Of a stretch of 64,000 nucleotides of DNA, positions 8,615 through 18,778 are shown in pieces; position 1 is the first letter of the stretch, and the number at the start of each line of letters is the position of its first letter. The DNA is from Macrococcus bovicus (GTDB lineage Bacteria > Bacillota > Bacilli > Staphylococcales > Staphylococcaceae): positions 148,973 through 212,972 of the forward strand of contig NZ_SCWF01000003.1 of assembly GCF_004359575.1 (NCBI RefSeq). The letters run 5' to 3'. A model generated the notes under the pieces. That model did not search any database. It saw only the letters and a program-made list of their open reading frames with translations, and was not told the origin of the DNA. The translations under genes and the position numbers were made by a program.

Positions 8615-9457
8615 ATGTTATACTCAATCGATCCTATTGCCTTTCATGTCGGCTCATGGCCGGTACGGTGGTATGGCATTATTATTGCGACAGGCATCCT
8701 GCTGGGTTTTCTCATTGCCAATCGAGAAGCGAAGAAACATGGTATGGCAGAGGATGACCTGATTGATTTAATTGTCTGGCCGATTATCGTGGGCATTATT
8801 TGTGCCCGTATCTATTACGTGGGATTTGAATGGCATTACTATAAAGAGCATCTTGCTGAAATTCCGATGATCATGAACGGGGGGATAGCCATTCACGGGG
8901 GACTGATCGGTGCGCTGACCACGGGTTACTTCCTGGTGAAGAGACGTCATCGCTCATTCTTTCATATGGCAGACTTGATTGCACCGAGTATTATTCTGGC
9001 ACAGTCCATGGGACGCTGGGGAAACTTTATGAATCAGGAGGCGCATGGCGGGCCGGTTTCACGGGCCTTTCTTGAGAATTTAATGATTCCTGACTGGATT
9101 ATCAGACATATGCAGATTGACGGCGTCTACTACCAGCCCACTTTCCTGTATGAATCACTATGGAGTCTGCTCGGGTTCATCGTACTGCTGCTGCTGAGAA
9201 AGCATCTGCGAATCGGTCAGACCTTCCTGCTGTACGCCATCTGGTATTCCATCGGCCGTTTCTTTATCGAGGGCTTAAGAACAGACAGCCTGATGCTGAC
9301 TGAATACCTGAGAATAGCGCAAGTGATTTCTCTGGTCATCATTGCGGTCAGCATCATCACCTGGATTTACAGAAGCATGAAGTATCGTCTGCCGAAATAC
9401 GGCGACGTCCACCATATTTTACGGAGCAGTGATGATGAGACGTACCGAGCAGCATAA
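8615..9457 (+). CDS. lgt: Prolipoprotein diacylglyceryl transferase
   Basis: 280 residues with about seven membrane helices. Lgt transfers diacylglycerol from phosphatidylglycerol to the lipobox Cys of prelipoproteins, the first step of lipoprotein maturation. Conserved elements: [10 protein letters not shown] with the essential His (about 94) and the signature [13 protein letters not shown] (133-145). The ribosome site GAAGGAG sits in the last codons of hprK. The protein would serve MetQ and the lipoprotein at 15.3-16.0 kb, both of which carry lipoboxes in this window. Confidence 0.97.
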   Translation: MLYSIDPIAFHVGSWPVRWYGIIIATGILLGFLIANREAKKHGMAEDDLIDLIVWPIIVGIICARIYYVGFEWHYYKEHLAEIPMIMNGGIAIHGGLIGALTTGYFLVKRRHRSFFHMADLIAPSIILAQSMGRWGNFMNQEAHGGPVSRAFLENLMIPDWIIRHMQIDGVYYQPTFLYESLWSLLGFIVLLLLRKHLRIGQTFLLYAIWYSIGRFFIEGLRTDSLMLTEYLRIAQVISLVIIAVSIITWIYRSMKYRLPKYGDVHHILRSSDDETYRAA

Positions 9458-9908
9458 GGTTGATGGTCCTAATCCGTTATGGAATGTCTATCAGAGACTG
9501 CCGTTCGGACGGACATTCTTCAATACAGCCATCATCGAAATAGGCAGATATTGCCCTTCTATGCCGGTCAAGAAAAGACTGTATGAATGGACAGGTATGA
9601 CGATCGGCCGTGAGACTTCGATTGCCTATAAGGTGACGCCGGACATCATGTATCCGGAGAAAATCACAATTGGTGCAAACTGTGTGATCGGCTTCAATGC
9701 GACCATTCTTTGCCATGAATATTTGGTAGACGAGTACCGGATCGGTGAAGTCATCATCGGTAATGAAGTCATGATTGGTGCAGGTGCACTGATATTACCG
9801 GGTGTGACTATTGGGGACGGAGCCGTCATCGGGGCGCATACTGTCGTGACAAAAGATGTGCCCGCCAGAAGTTTTGCATATGGTAATCCGATGCAGATAA
9901 GAGAGTAG
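9432..9908 (+). CDS. Left-handed beta-helix acyltransferase (YvoF-like)
   Basis: About 158 residues. GTG 9429, ATG 9432 and ATG 9435 are all possible; GGAG at 9423-9426 best serves 9432 or 9435. The coding region overlaps the end of lgt by 26 bases. The C-terminal half shows hexapeptide repeats ([30 protein letters not shown]) and ends with the acetyltransferase-typical [10 protein letters not shown] homologue (yvoF) follows lgt in Bacillus. The acceptor is unknown; a sugar or small molecule is likely for the family. It is part of the hprK-lgt operon by overlap. Confidence 0.8.
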   Translation: MMRRTEQHKVDGPNPLWNVYQRLPFGRTFFNTAIIEIGRYCPSMPVKKRLYEWTGMTIGRETSIAYKVTPDIMYPEKITIGANCVIGFNATILCHEYLVDEYRIGEVIIGNEVMIGAGALILPGVTIGDGAVIGAHTVVTKDVPARSFAYGNPMQIRE

Positions 9909-9916
9909 GAATCAAC

Positions 9917-11329
9917 ATGAATGAAAAAATAGTCAGTCTACCTGTAGACGCTGATGGCTATGCACATATCGCGCAAAAGAAAATAAGGCAGCAACTGTAC
10001 CAGGATGCGATTCCTTATCTGGAGAAAGCCATCAGTCTGAACAGCAAGCAAGACTATTATATTGCCCTCGCGACGTGTTTGGTGAAAGCAGGGAGAACAG
10101 AAGAGGGCATCCACACCCTGTTCGAGAGAATTGTGAACGAAGAGGATTTTGCCGTTTATTTCTATCAGCTCAGTCAGATCTATACGGAGATAAGAGATCC
10201 TAACAAAGCATTTCTCTACGGCCTCTATTATGTTCAGCTGACCGATGATCAGGATTATTTTGACACGCTAAAAAAGACATTTGAAGTCACTTATACGAGT
10301 CAGACAGCTGTGGAAGCGGAAAGTACACTGTATGTCGCCCAGCAGTTGTTTCAGTATTTGTTCTCCCATGGCCGTATCGATGAATCTATTGACTGGTTGA
10401 GCAGTCAGCCTGTTCATATCCAGGAGCGCAAAGAGATGCGCAACCTGAAAGCGATGGCTTACCTTTTTATGTCGAAGTATCAGGAAGCTGAAGCGCTTCT
10501 GGATCAGCTGCTGGCAGAAGATGAGACAGATATACACGCGCTGTGTCACTATACGTTGCTGCTCTATAATACCCATCAGCATGAGAAATTCAATCATTAT
10601 CTGCAGCGGCTGAACAAGCTGCACCCTATCAATGAAGATGAGTCATTTAAACTGGGTATCGTCCTGAGTTTCCTGAAACAATACGAGGCTTCGCAGCAGC
10701 TGCTGTTACCGCTTTATAAGAAGAGGAACTTAAGGAATGCGCAGCTGCTTCATGCGTTAAGCTTCAATTATTTTGCGTTAGGACAGGAAAAGGAATCGGA
10801 AGAAACGTGGCGCAAATTACAATCATTTTCTAAGGCTGCCCCCAGTCCGAAGGAAGTTCACGACACAAGCCGGTTCATTGAAAAGGATATCCTGCCGTTA
10901 CTTCATAGCGATGACAGACATGCCAGAATTGTAGGGCTCTTCAAGCTGTCTCAGCTGCCCTATAAGGAGGCGATTATCTCCAAGGAGCTGTGGGATCAGC
11001 TGGAACAACTGGGCGATTATGAAAAATTATATCTATCTTATATATTCAACGATTTACACCTTGTGAAACTTGACTATATTCATCAAGGCTTAGTCCTGTT
11101 ATGGCAGCACGATCAATCGACAGAACTGCTGATCAGCTGGGTGGATAAGGCCCAGGCTCTGATTGAACTGAACGAACTGAAAGAAGTGACAGCATATGCC
11201 GCAGCCTGCTATTACTTATACATGAAAAGAACGGCGGCGATTTCCATTCAGCATTGTGCTGAGCTCTTTCAGCTTACGCGCTACCGCTTGACTAAAGCAC
11301 TCGATTTCTATAAGCAAAATAGTATTTAA
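9917..11329 (+). CDS. Tetratricopeptide-repeat protein (YvcD-like)
   Basis: 470 residues, mostly helical, cytoplasmic and without a signal peptide. TPR-like helices are visible at the N-terminus (A-X3-Y-X-A-I-X-YLEKAISLN type, about 10-45) and again around 150-270. A gene of this type sits just upstream of trxB in Bacillus (yvcD) and in staphylococci, always without a defined function. It starts 8 bases after the acetyltransferase stop, probably in the same operon. TPR arrays mediate protein-protein contacts; the partner is not evident. Confidence 0.75.
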   Translation: MNEKIVSLPVDADGYAHIAQKKIRQQLYQDAIPYLEKAISLNSKQDYYIALATCLVKAGRTEEGIHTLFERIVNEEDFAVYFYQLSQIYTEIRDPNKAFLYGLYYVQLTDDQDYFDTLKKTFEVTYTSQTAVEAESTLYVAQQLFQYLFSHGRIDESIDWLSSQPVHIQERKEMRNLKAMAYLFMSKYQEAEALLDQLLAEDETDIHALCHYTLLLYNTHQHEKFNHYLQRLNKLHPINEDESFKLGIVLSFLKQYEASQQLLLPLYKKRNLRNAQLLHALSFNYFALGQEKESEETWRKLQSFSKAAPSPKEVHDTSRFIEKDILPLLHSDDRHARIVGLFKLSQLPYKEAIISKELWDQLEQLGDYEKLYLSYIFNDLHLVKLDYIHQGLVLLWQHDQSTELLISWVDKAQALIELNELKEVTAYAAACYYLYMKRTAAISIQHCAELFQLTRYRLTKALDFYKQNSI

Positions 11330-11362
11330 ATCAGCCAATGTAGGATATTATGATACTACTAA

Positions 11363-12319
<957 letters not shown>

Positions 12320-12335
12320 ATGATGTGCTTATGAC

Positions 12336-12366
12336 AGATGCGTCCAAATGGGCGTATCTATTTTTA
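12336..12366 (+). terminator. Terminator of trxB
   Basis: Ten-pair stem AGATGCGTCC/GGGCGTATCT (two G-U pairs), AAAT loop, then ATTTTTAT. Confidence 0.8.
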
Positions 12367-12403
12367 TGATTTTGTGTAAAATGATATTGAAGGAGGGATC
12401 GGC

Positions 12404-13306
12404 TTGAATTCAGAAGAAGGTATTAAAAAACTGATTGTGGTAACGGGAATGAGCGGGGCAGGTAAATCGGTGGCCATCCAGAGTCTGGAGGACTTAGGTT
12501 ATTTCTGCATCGATAATTTACCGCCTATTCTGCTGCCTAAGATTGTGGAGCTGATGCATGAGAACAATGAATCGCTGTCCAAGGTCGCAATCGGCATCGA
12601 TTTGAGAGGGAAGGATTTTTTTGATAATTTATCCAACGAACTGCAGCAAGTCACCAATCTGACGGATATCGCTGTCCAGATTCTCTATTTAGACGCTAAA
12701 GACCGTGTTCTGGTGACACGTTATAAAGAGACGCGGCGCAACCATCCTCTATCTGAAGGCGGTTCACCGCTGCATGCCATTCAGCAGGAACGACAGATGC
12801 TGGCTGATTTACGGGGAATGGCGACCCATATGATAGATACCACAGAAATGAAGCCTAAAGCATTGCGCAGTCATATATTAGAGCTGTTCAACAACGGCAA
12901 AGATAATATTTTTAAGATTAACGTGATGAGCTTCGGGTTCAAGCATGGGATTCCGATAGATGCAGATCTTGTATTTGATGTGAGATTCCTGCCGAACCCT
13001 TATTATATCGAGACATTAAGGCCGTTAACCGGTCTGGATGCTTCAGTCTATGATTATGTCATGAAATGGAAAGAGACGACTATCTTCTACAATAAACTGA
13101 TGGACTTGCTGAAGTTCATCATGCCCGGCTATATGCGCGAAGGTAAGTCACAAGTCGTCATCGCTATCGGCTGTACGGGCGGCCAGCACCGTTCCGTCGC
13201 ACTGGCAGAACGCATCAGCCATGATCTGAAAGATTTCTTCGATTTTGAACTCAGTACATCTCACCGGGATGCGATGATTGAAGGTAAGATCAATGAGAAG
13301 GCTTAG
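12404..13306 (+). CDS. rapZ: RNase adapter / nucleotide-binding protein RapZ (YvcJ)
   Basis: 300 residues starting at TTG 12404, eight bases after AAGGAGG; no ATG nearby keeps the conserved N-terminus. RapZ/YvcJ proteins bind and hydrolyse nucleotides; in Enterobacteria RapZ controls GlcN6P synthase sRNAs, while the Firmicute YvcJ role is less clear (competence, phosphorylated-metabolite sensing). The P-loop GMSGAGKS is at 15-22, the second conserved part includes RNHPL and the C-terminal [10 protein letters not shown], the putative ligand-binding site. The gene overlaps yvcK by 14 bases in the conserved rapZ-yvcK-whiA cluster. Confidence 0.93.
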   Translation: MNSEEGIKKLIVVTGMSGAGKSVAIQSLEDLGYFCIDNLPPILLPKIVELMHENNESLSKVAIGIDLRGKDFFDNLSNELQQVTNLTDIAVQILYLDAKDRVLVTRYKETRRNHPLSEGGSPLHAIQQERQMLADLRGMATHMIDTTEMKPKALRSHILELFNNGKDNIFKINVMSFGFKHGIPIDADLVFDVRFLPNPYYIETLRPLTGLDASVYDYVMKWKETTIFYNKLMDLLKFIMPGYMREGKSQVVIAIGCTGGQHRSVALAERISHDLKDFFDFELSTSHRDAMIEGKINEKA

Positions 13307-14273
13307 AATTTGTCTGATCGGCGGAGGGACAGGTCTGTCTGTTCTGGCGCGGGGTCTGAAGGCGTATCCCGTGGATATCACGGCGATTGTAACTGTAGCT
13401 GATGACGGGGGAAGTACCGGTAAAATAAGAAATGAGATGAATATTCCGGCGCCCGGAGATATTCGGAACGTACTTGCAGCTTTAAGCGACGTCGAGCCGT
13501 TACTTGAAAAACTATTTCAGTATCGATTTGATTCAGATAGTATGGGACGTCATCCTGTCGGCAATCTCATGCTGGCAGCGATGACCGATATTACTTCAGA
13601 TTTTGGCCACGCTGTAAGAGAGCTGAGCAAAATTCTGAATGTCAAAGGGACGGTCATCCCTTCGACCAATACCAGCCCTATTTTAAATGCCGTCATGGAA
13701 GATGGGGAGATCGTAGTCGGGGAATCATTGATACCGAAAAAAAATAAAAGAATTGATCATGTCTTTCTGACACCTGCCAACATTCAGCCGATGAATGAAG
13801 CAGTGGAGGCGCTCTATGATGCAGATTTAATTGTGATGGGACCCGGCAGCCTCTATACAAGTATTATTCCGAATATGCTTCTTCAGGAGATAGCAGAAGC
13901 CCTGATCAATAGCACGGCCAAAAAACTGTATGTGTCGAATATTATGACGCAGCCGGGCGAAACCACAGATTATACTGTTTCGGATCATATCGAAGCGATT
14001 CATAAGCATGTCGGTGCGCGTTTCATACAGTTCGTCATTGCGAACCAGAAAACATTAAGTGAGAAGATATCCTCTAATTATGAACGGCGGAATTCTGCTT
14101 TTGTCCACTGCGACACTGAAAATATCGTAGCTGAAGGCATCAAAATATTAACCGATGATCATTTAGTCCTTGTCAATGAGGACTATGCAGTGCGGCATGA
14201 TAACAATGTCCTGGCAGAGATGATCTATGAACTGGTTCTATCTGAAGTGAGTACCATTCAGGTAGATGAATAG
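13293..14273 (+). CDS. yvcK: YvcK/MgfK family gluconeogenesis and morphology factor
   Basis: 326 residues from ATG 13293 (AAGG at 13281-13284); a TTG at 13278 in the same frame is less likely. The N-terminus [19 protein letters not shown] and the [12 protein letters not shown] segment are the family hallmark of this CofD-like Rossmann fold, which binds UDP-sugars. YvcK is needed for growth on gluconeogenic sources and for normal peptidoglycan synthesis in B. subtilis; it is also a Ser/Thr kinase substrate. The 14-base overlap with rapZ and 14-base gap to whiA mark one operon. Confidence 0.94.
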   Translation: MRRLRICLIGGGTGLSVLARGLKAYPVDITAIVTVADDGGSTGKIRNEMNIPAPGDIRNVLAALSDVEPLLEKLFQYRFDSDSMGRHPVGNLMLAAMTDITSDFGHAVRELSKILNVKGTVIPSTNTSPILNAVMEDGEIVVGESLIPKKNKRIDHVFLTPANIQPMNEAVEALYDADLIVMGPGSLYTSIIPNMLLQEIAEALINSTAKKLYVSNIMTQPGETTDYTVSDHIEAIHKHVGARFIQFVIANQKTLSEKISSNYERRNSAFVHCDTENIVAEGIKILTDDHLVLVNEDYAVRHDNNVLAEMIYELVLSEVSTIQVDE

Positions 14274-14287
14274 AAAGGAAGAGTAAC

Positions 14288-15238
14288 GTGTCATTTGCAT
14301 CTGAAATGAAAAATGAACTGACAAGAATAGAAGCAGATGACTGCTGCAGTAAGGCAGAGCTTGCTGCCCTCATTCGCATGAATGGTAACTTAAGCATATC
14401 GAATCGTGAATGGGTGATTAATGTTCAGTCAGAAAATGCAGCGATAGCGCGGCGTGTATTCTCATTGATCAAAAAAATATTCGGCGTTGAAATCGAGCTC
14501 CTGGTCCGTAAAAAGATGAAGCTGAAGAAAAACAATGTCTATATCTGCAGAATTAAGACGAAGGCCAGAGACATCCTGGAGGAACTCGGCATCCTGGTGG
14601 AAGGCAGCTTCACACATGAAATAGAAGACCATCTCGTCAAGAACGACTGCTGTAAGAGAAGTTATCTGAGAGGGGCTTTTCTCGCAGGAGGCTCGGTCAA
14701 CAATCCTGAAACCTCTTCTTATCACCTGGAGATATTCTCATTATATGAAAGTCACTCACGCGACTTGACGAAACTGATGAATGAGTATCAGTTGAACGCT
14801 AAAACGTTGGAACGGAAAAAAGGCTATATCTCCTATATGAAAGAAGCGGAGAAGATTGCCGACTTCCTCAGTCTGATCGGTGGATACCAGGCACTGCTCA
14901 AATTTGAGGATGTGCGTATTGTACGGGATATGCGTAATTCAGTGAACCGTCTGGTAAACTGTGAGACTGCTAATCTGAACAAGACCATCAGTGCAGCGAT
15001 GAGGCAGGTTGAGAATATAGAACTGATCGAGCAGGAGATCGGGCTGGAAGAGCTGCCGGACCGGTTACGCGAAATTGCAAAACTGCGGATCATCCATCAG
15101 GATATCTCTCTTAAAGAGTTAGGAGAAATGGTATCGACGGGTGTGATTTCGAAGTCGGGTGTTAATCATCGCTTAAGAAAGCTGGATGAAATAGCCGAAA
15201 AGCTGCGTAATGGTGAAGCCGTAGACCTAAAAAAATAA
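14288..15238 (+). CDS. whiA: WhiA, LAGLIDADG-HTH DNA-binding regulator
   Basis: 316 residues from GTG 14288 with AGAAAGGAAGAG upstream. WhiA joins an N-terminal degenerate LAGLIDADG homing-endonuclease fold (about 90-210; [15 protein letters not shown]) to a C-terminal helix-turn-helix (about 240-305; [20 protein letters not shown]). In Streptomyces it drives sporulation genes; in Bacillus it influences cell division and chromosome segregation without acting as a typical transcription factor. It is the last gene of rapZ-yvcK-whiA and abuts a bidirectional terminator. Confidence 0.95.
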   Translation: MSFASEMKNELTRIEADDCCSKAELAALIRMNGNLSISNREWVINVQSENAAIARRVFSLIKKIFGVEIELLVRKKMKLKKNNVYICRIKTKARDILEELGILVEGSFTHEIEDHLVKNDCCKRSYLRGAFLAGGSVNNPETSSYHLEIFSLYESHSRDLTKLMNEYQLNAKTLERKKGYISYMKEAEKIADFLSLIGGYQALLKFEDVRIVRDMRNSVNRLVNCETANLNKTISAAMRQVENIELIEQEIGLEELPDRLREIAKLRIIHQDISLKELGEMVSTGVISKSGVNHRLRKLDEIAEKLRNGEAVDLKK

Positions 15239-15266
15239 CAGATGCCGCGGCATCTGTTATTTTTCG
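15232..15266. terminator. Bidirectional terminator between whiA and the lipoprotein gene
   Basis: A perfect palindrome of 16 + 16 bases (15232-15263) with A-run on one side and T-run on the other. It includes the whiA stop and reaches into the last codons of the convergent minus-strand gene. Confidence 0.9.
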
Positions 15267-15976
15267 TTTTTAAAGACATCGAATGGCTTGAAGTGTTCTT
15301 CCGGAATGGTAAGACTGCCCGGTGTTGCATGATTAACTGCATGAATAGCGGTATGCATGAGCATCTCGCGTTTATAGTCATACTGTCTTTCGCCGAAATG
15401 ATGGGCATACTTCACATAGTCCTGATATTCAGGATCATGCTGATCCAGAGATTTTAAATATTTCTCATCATCTTCATGCATTTTAAAGACGGGATACTTG
15501 TTCATGCTGTTACCTGTTTTAATGACTTCAACATGTTGAGGATCTGCAGTGATGAAAGTGCCGTTATCGAGCATATACATCGTCATATGATTGAATTTCA
15601 CCTCAAGAATCGCATGGAACTCCTGACCGTCACCCGCTGGTTTAGTCGGGATGCCGTGCCCTGTATCTTCAGTATAGAGAACAGTATCGTTATCTTTTAC
15701 TCTGACCTTCTTATCAATCGTTTCTGTTGTAAGCTTCGTCAATGGATATGTTTTTTTGACGCCCGGCTTCAGACTTTCAGTATCCTTGAAGGCGGCGTCT
15801 TCATGGTCATGAATATCTTCTTCCTGAGTCTTCTGTATGTTTTTCTCGGCAGAAGGCTGTTCAGTTGTAGCGGAAGAGACTTTCTCCTTCGTCGCCTGTG
15901 TACTTGCAGAATCATCTTTTTGAGCACAGCCGGTCAGCAGACCCGCTGCGAGCAATATGTATAGATACTTGTGCAT
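15257..15976 (-). CDS. Predicted lipoprotein of unknown function
   Basis: 239 residues with a type II signal peptide: MHKYLYILLAAGLLTGCAQ, lipobox LTGC. AAAGGAG precedes the ATG. After a Ser/Thr/Glu-rich linker (about 20-60) there is a folded part (about 65-235) rich in His, Asp and Tyr, including TEDTGHGIPTKPAGDGQEF and a C-terminal AIHAVNHATPGSLTIPEEHF. I do not recognise the family. It lies downstream of the alkaline phosphatase on the same strand but a strong terminator separates them, so cotranscription is uncertain. The His-rich composition could mean metal binding; that is a guess. Confidence 0.7.
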   Translation of the reverse strand: MHKYLYILLAAGLLTGCAQKDDSASTQATKEKVSSATTEQPSAEKNIQKTQEEDIHDHEDAAFKDTESLKPGVKKTYPLTKLTTETIDKKVRVKDNDTVLYTEDTGHGIPTKPAGDGQEFHAILEVKFNHMTMYMLDNGTFITADPQHVEVIKTGNSMNKYPVFKMHEDDEKYLKSLDQHDPEYQDYVKYAHHFGERQYDYKREMLMHTAIHAVNHATPGSLTIPEEHFKPFDVFKNEK

Positions 15977-15987
15977 CAGAATACTCC

Positions 15988-16027
15988 TTTAAAAAGAAAT
16001 AGCCCTCTATCACTTCAATAGAGGGCT
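15988..16027 (-). terminator. Terminator of the alkaline phosphatase gene
   Basis: Stem AGCCCTCTAT/ATAGAGGGCT (16001-16027) with a seven-base loop; the minus-strand transcript then reads ATTTCTTTTT. The plus-strand side is also T-rich. Confidence 0.8.
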
Positions 16028-16040
16028 TTTTAAATATTAA

Positions 16041-17420
16041 TTATTTAATCAGCTTGAAGATTTGTTTAGCGTTGTCTGTATTCTCGATATTGCCTCTCCA
16101 TAAGCTGCTTGATGGACCGTAACCGTAGACGTTAACGTCTTCGCCTGTATGACCACCAGTCGTCCAGCCAGTTAAGCTGCGAGCGTTGACAGGTGCTTCG
16201 ATGGCGTTTTCGATCTTAGTCGCATCTTTAGCTGCAACTGCGTCTTTGATAGCTGCCATTTCTTCTGGTTTCAGTTCAAAGCCGACGTTCGCTTTGATGA
16301 TTTCTTCTACATTAGCGCCGTCTTTCATCAACTGTGCACGTAAGTATTCAGGTGTGTGTTTCATCTGTTTGATCGGCTGAGTGAACCAGTTATAGATACC
16401 GTTTGCACCGATTGAGAAACCACCTGTAGAGTGATCGGCTGTTGCGATAACCAATGTATTACAGTCTTTTTTAGCGAAGTTGATCGCTTCTTGGAAGGCT
16501 AAATCAAAGTCTCTCATTTCGCTCATTGCGCCCGTGATATCATTGGCATGACCTGCCCAGTCAATCTGAGAGCCTTCTACCATTAAGAAGAAACCTTTTT
16601 TGTTTGTATCTAATTTTTTGATCGCTGTTTTAGTCATATCCTTTAATGAAGGCGTATTAGCGTCACGGTCGATCATTTTAGGCATGCCGCCTGGTGAGAA
16701 TAAACCGAGGATCTGCTTATCTTTAGAGTTAGAAGCAGCTTTTAATAATCCTTTTTTATTACCGACATATTTGTAGCCGTCATTTTTAAATTCTTTAATT
16801 AAGTTTCTGTCTTTACGCTGGAAGTAATCTTTACCGCCACCCAGGATGATATCAACTTTGTGTTTACCGTTGATCATTTCATCGTAGTAGTCATCAGCGA
16901 TCGCTGGCATATTTTTACGAGATTCATCGTGCGCACCGTAGGCAGCCGGAGTTGCGTGTGTCACCTCTGAAGTAGCCACTAGACCAGTTGATTTACCGAC
17001 TTCTTTAGAGCGTTCAAGAACAGTCTTCACTTCAGCCTTGTTATTATCAACAGCGATTGCGTTGTTATATGTTTTGACACCTGCACTCATCGCTGTAGCA
17101 GCAGAAGCAGAGTCTGTGATATTTTCATGCTCATCTTCAGCAATCGTACGTTGAGTACCTAATAAGTAATGGTCGAATGAGACAAGATCCATTCTTTTAG
17201 TTGCAGGGTTATCCATCATATAACGATAAGCAGTGTTGTAAGAAGGGCCCATTCCATCACCGATCATGAAGATGATGTTTTTTGGCGCTTTCTGCTCGCT
17301 GCAAGGCGTTACCTTCTTAGTCGCAGCTTCTACAGTATGAACGCCCGTGGAAGGCGGCATTGAAGATAGGAAAAGACCAGCAATAACTGATGAAGCAATA
17401 ACTTTATTGAATGATTTCAC
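16041..17420 (-). CDS. phoA: Secreted alkaline phosphatase
   Basis: 459 residues starting at GTG (17418-17420), behind AGGAGG on the minus strand. The signal peptide runs to about residue 32 (SSMPPSTGVHTVEA). Active-site parts of the PhoA superfamily are present: FMIGDGMGPS (metal Asp), the nucleophile Ser in TDSASAATA, VEGSQIDWAGHAND, TADHSTGGFS and the last metal His in TTGGHTGEDVNVYG. The enzyme releases inorganic phosphate from monoesters outside the cell with two zinc and one magnesium ion. Phased TGTAAA repeats upstream suggest control by PhoPR under phosphate starvation. Length fits the Bacillus/staphylococcal type. Confidence 0.95.
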   Translation of the reverse strand: MKSFNKVIASSVIAGLFLSSMPPSTGVHTVEAATKKVTPCSEQKAPKNIIFMIGDGMGPSYNTAYRYMMDNPATKRMDLVSFDHYLLGTQRTIAEDEHENITDSASAATAMSAGVKTYNNAIAVDNNKAEVKTVLERSKEVGKSTGLVATSEVTHATPAAYGAHDESRKNMPAIADDYYDEMINGKHKVDIILGGGKDYFQRKDRNLIKEFKNDGYKYVGNKKGLLKAASNSKDKQILGLFSPGGMPKMIDRDANTPSLKDMTKTAIKKLDTNKKGFFLMVEGSQIDWAGHANDITGAMSEMRDFDLAFQEAINFAKKDCNTLVIATADHSTGGFSIGANGIYNWFTQPIKQMKHTPEYLRAQLMKDGANVEEIIKANVGFELKPEEMAAIKDAVAAKDATKIENAIEAPVNARSLTGWTTGGHTGEDVNVYGYGPSSSLWRGNIENTDNAKQIFKLIK

Positions 17421-17468
17421 AATGAATCCTCCTAAGTTTTATGATACAAACTAAATTTATCAGTAAAA

Positions 17469-17507
17469 TGTAAAGGGAAGTCGCAGTTCTTGTAAAAAGT
17501 ATGTAAA
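17469..17507 (-). promoter_or_regulatory. Candidate PhoP boxes upstream of the alkaline phosphatase
   Basis: On the minus strand three TTTACA hexamers occur, at 17502-17507, 17491-17496 and 17469-17474. Spacings are 11 and 22 bases, i.e. one and two helical turns. PhoP of Bacillus binds TTHACA direct repeats with an 11-base period. WalR boxes have a similar form, but the target gene makes PhoP the better reading. No binding data. Confidence 0.6.
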
Positions 17508-17512
17508 GTTAA

Positions 17513-17545
17513 TATAAAAAAAGCACTGAGCTAGTGCTCAGTGCT
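17513..17545 (-). terminator. Terminator of clpP
   Basis: Minus-strand stem AGCACTGAG/CTCAGTGCT, six-base loop, then seven T. Confidence 0.9.
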
Positions 17546-17556
17546 GATCAGATATT

Positions 17557-18150
17557 CTATTTTTCTTCCACTGCTGGATGCATCACATCGTCAATAAGAC
17601 CATATTCTTTTGCTTCTTCAGCGCTTAGGAAGTTATCGCGGTCTGTATCTTTTTCAATTTTTTCAATCGGCTGACCTGTACGTTCTGACAGGATGCGGTT
17701 TAATTTTTCACGTGTTTTTAAGATGTGACGCGCAGCAATTTCAATCTCGGTCGCCTGACCTTGTGCTCCGCCAAGTGGCTGGTGAATCATCACTTCTGCA
17801 TTAGGCAGCGCAAAACGTTTACCTTTCGCACCGGCAGCCAGTAAGAATGAACCCATAGAAGCCGCCATACCGATACAGATTGTCTGTACATCAGGTTTAA
17901 TGTGCTGCATCGTATCATAGATCGCCATACCCGCAGTCACGCTGCCGCCTGGAGAGTTGATATAAAGGTAGATATCTTTTTCAGCATCCTGCGCCTGTAA
18001 GAAGAGTAACTGTGAAACGATAGAGTTAGCGACATTGTCATCAATCTGAGAACCAAGCATAATGATGCGGTCTTTCAGAAGGCGTGAGTAAATATCGTAT
18101 GCACGTTCACCGCGGTTAGTAGATTCAATAACTGTTGGAATTAAATTCAT
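17557..18150 (-). CDS. clpP: ATP-dependent Clp protease proteolytic subunit
   Basis: 197 residues from the ATG at 18148-18150, eight bases from AGGAGG; a TTG one codon earlier is unlikely. ClpP forms the 14-mer serine protease barrel used with ClpX and ClpC for protein quality control and regulator turnover. The catalytic triad is Ser98 (GMAASMGS), His123 (MIHQPLGG) and Asp172 (DTDRDNF). The mature N-terminus is nearly identical to staphylococcal ClpP. A CtsR operator lies at the promoter, so induction by heat and unfolded-protein stress is expected. Monocistronic with its own terminator. Confidence 0.98.
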   Translation of the reverse strand: MNLIPTVIESTNRGERAYDIYSRLLKDRIIMLGSQIDDNVANSIVSQLLFLQAQDAEKDIYLYINSPGGSVTAGMAIYDTMQHIKPDVQTICIGMAASMGSFLLAAGAKGKRFALPNAEVMIHQPLGGAQGQATEIEIAARHILKTREKLNRILSERTGQPIEKIEKDTDRDNFLSAEEAKEYGLIDDVMHPAVEEK

Positions 18151-18193
18151 CAATAAATCCTCCTTTAAGGTTTGATAATAATATACTATATAT

Positions 18194-18210
18194 GGTCAAA
18201 AATAGTCAAA
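18194..18210 (-). promoter_or_regulatory. CtsR operator of clpP
   Basis: GGTCAAA-AAT-AGTCAAA (plus-strand reading) fits the CtsR heptad repeat RGTCAAA-NAN-RGTCAAA perfectly. It overlaps the likely minus-strand -35 (TTGACT, complement of 18204-18209), with A+T-rich -10 candidates at 18179-18186. Confidence 0.92.
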
Positions 18211-18297
18211 AGATAGAGTTTATTTTTAAATTTCTTGCAGACTTGTATTTTTTCATATTTAAATATATAACAATTACCGTTATAATATAACTTAATT

Positions 18298-18369
18298 GCC
18301 CTCGTGGTGTAATGGATAACACGTAAGATTCCGGTTCTTGAAATGGGGGTTCGATTCCCTCCGAGGGCG
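18298..18369 (+). tRNA. tRNA-Arg (anticodon CCG)
   Basis: 72-base cloverleaf: acceptor GCCCTCG/CGAGGGC, D arm around TGGTGTAATGGATAACAC, anticodon stem TAAGA/TCTTG with loop TTCCGGT (anticodon CCG, reads CGG), T arm GGGGGTTCGATTCCCTC, discriminator G. CCA is not encoded. It is a single tRNA gene between clpP and a small plus-strand gene pair. Confidence 0.93.
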
Positions 18370-18387
18370 TTATAGCTTCATTTTTTG

Positions 18388-18416
18388 AAAATCTGTCATT
18401 CCTGACAGATTTTTTT
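18388..18416 (+). terminator. Terminator after tRNA-Arg
   Basis: Stem AAAATCTGTCA/TGACAGATTTT with TTCC loop and T run. Confidence 0.9.
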
Positions 18417-18442
18417 GTGTACAATCACTGAGAATAGGGTAT
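18417..18442 (+). promoter_or_regulatory. Possible sigma B-type promoter
   Basis: GTGTAC-N14-GGGTAT: the -10 is an exact match to the sigma B consensus GGGTAT and the -35 matches GTTTAA at four of six. A sigma A reading of the same A+T-rich stretch is possible. The next gene starts at 18476. Confidence 0.3.
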
Positions 18443-18475
18443 ATATAGGCTAATAGAGTCAAGGAGGACAGCCGT

Positions 18476-18778
18476 ATGTTAAAGGACCGTTTAAAATTTA
18501 TTATTTTATATGAACTGAGGAAAGGGACTGTGCTCGCAAATTTCTTTGGCTGGATTGATACAGAATTACTGAAAGATTCTTTTATTGAAATGAAAAGAGA
18601 AGGGCTGATTTCCGGGGAAGTCATCGTAGACGATCTGGTTGTTCTTAAGGATATTGAGATTACAGAAAAAGGCCGCCTGGAGTTAGTGGATATGCTTGAT
18701 GATCCTGAATACGAGAAAGGCTATCAGCTTTGCTGTGAAAACAATCGTTTGAAGGACTGGGTCTATGGCGGCGTATAA
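18476..18778 (+). CDS. Small YjcQ-like winged-helix protein, function unknown
   Basis: 100 residues with GGAGG upstream. The pattern MLKDRLKFIILYELRKG..., then FIEMKREGLISGEVIVDD and ITEKGRLEL, reads like a single winged-helix domain with a beta wing, similar in outline to the YjcQ family. The acidic C-terminal third ends KDWVYGGV. It overlaps the following glutaredoxin-like gene by 14 bases. There is no evident target; a DNA-binding role is an inference from the helix pattern, and it might only be a protein-binding fold. Confidence 0.6.
   Translation: MLKDRLKFIILYELRKGTVLANFFGWIDTELLKDSFIEMKREGLISGEVIVDDLVVLKDIEITEKGRLELVDMLDDPEYEKGYQLCCENNRLKDWVYGGV

Noticed and set aside
15476..15964. Plus-strand frame of 162 codons opposite the lipoprotein gene
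   Set aside because: The minus-strand frame has a ribosome site, lipobox and stop in a terminator; the plus frame has none and reads Cys/Phe-rich noise.
18206..18424. Minus-strand reading frame of 72 codons across the tRNA-Arg
   Set aside because: It is the antisense of the tRNA; frames with GIEPPFQEPESYVL-like sequence are a known false product of this tRNA. No ribosome site.
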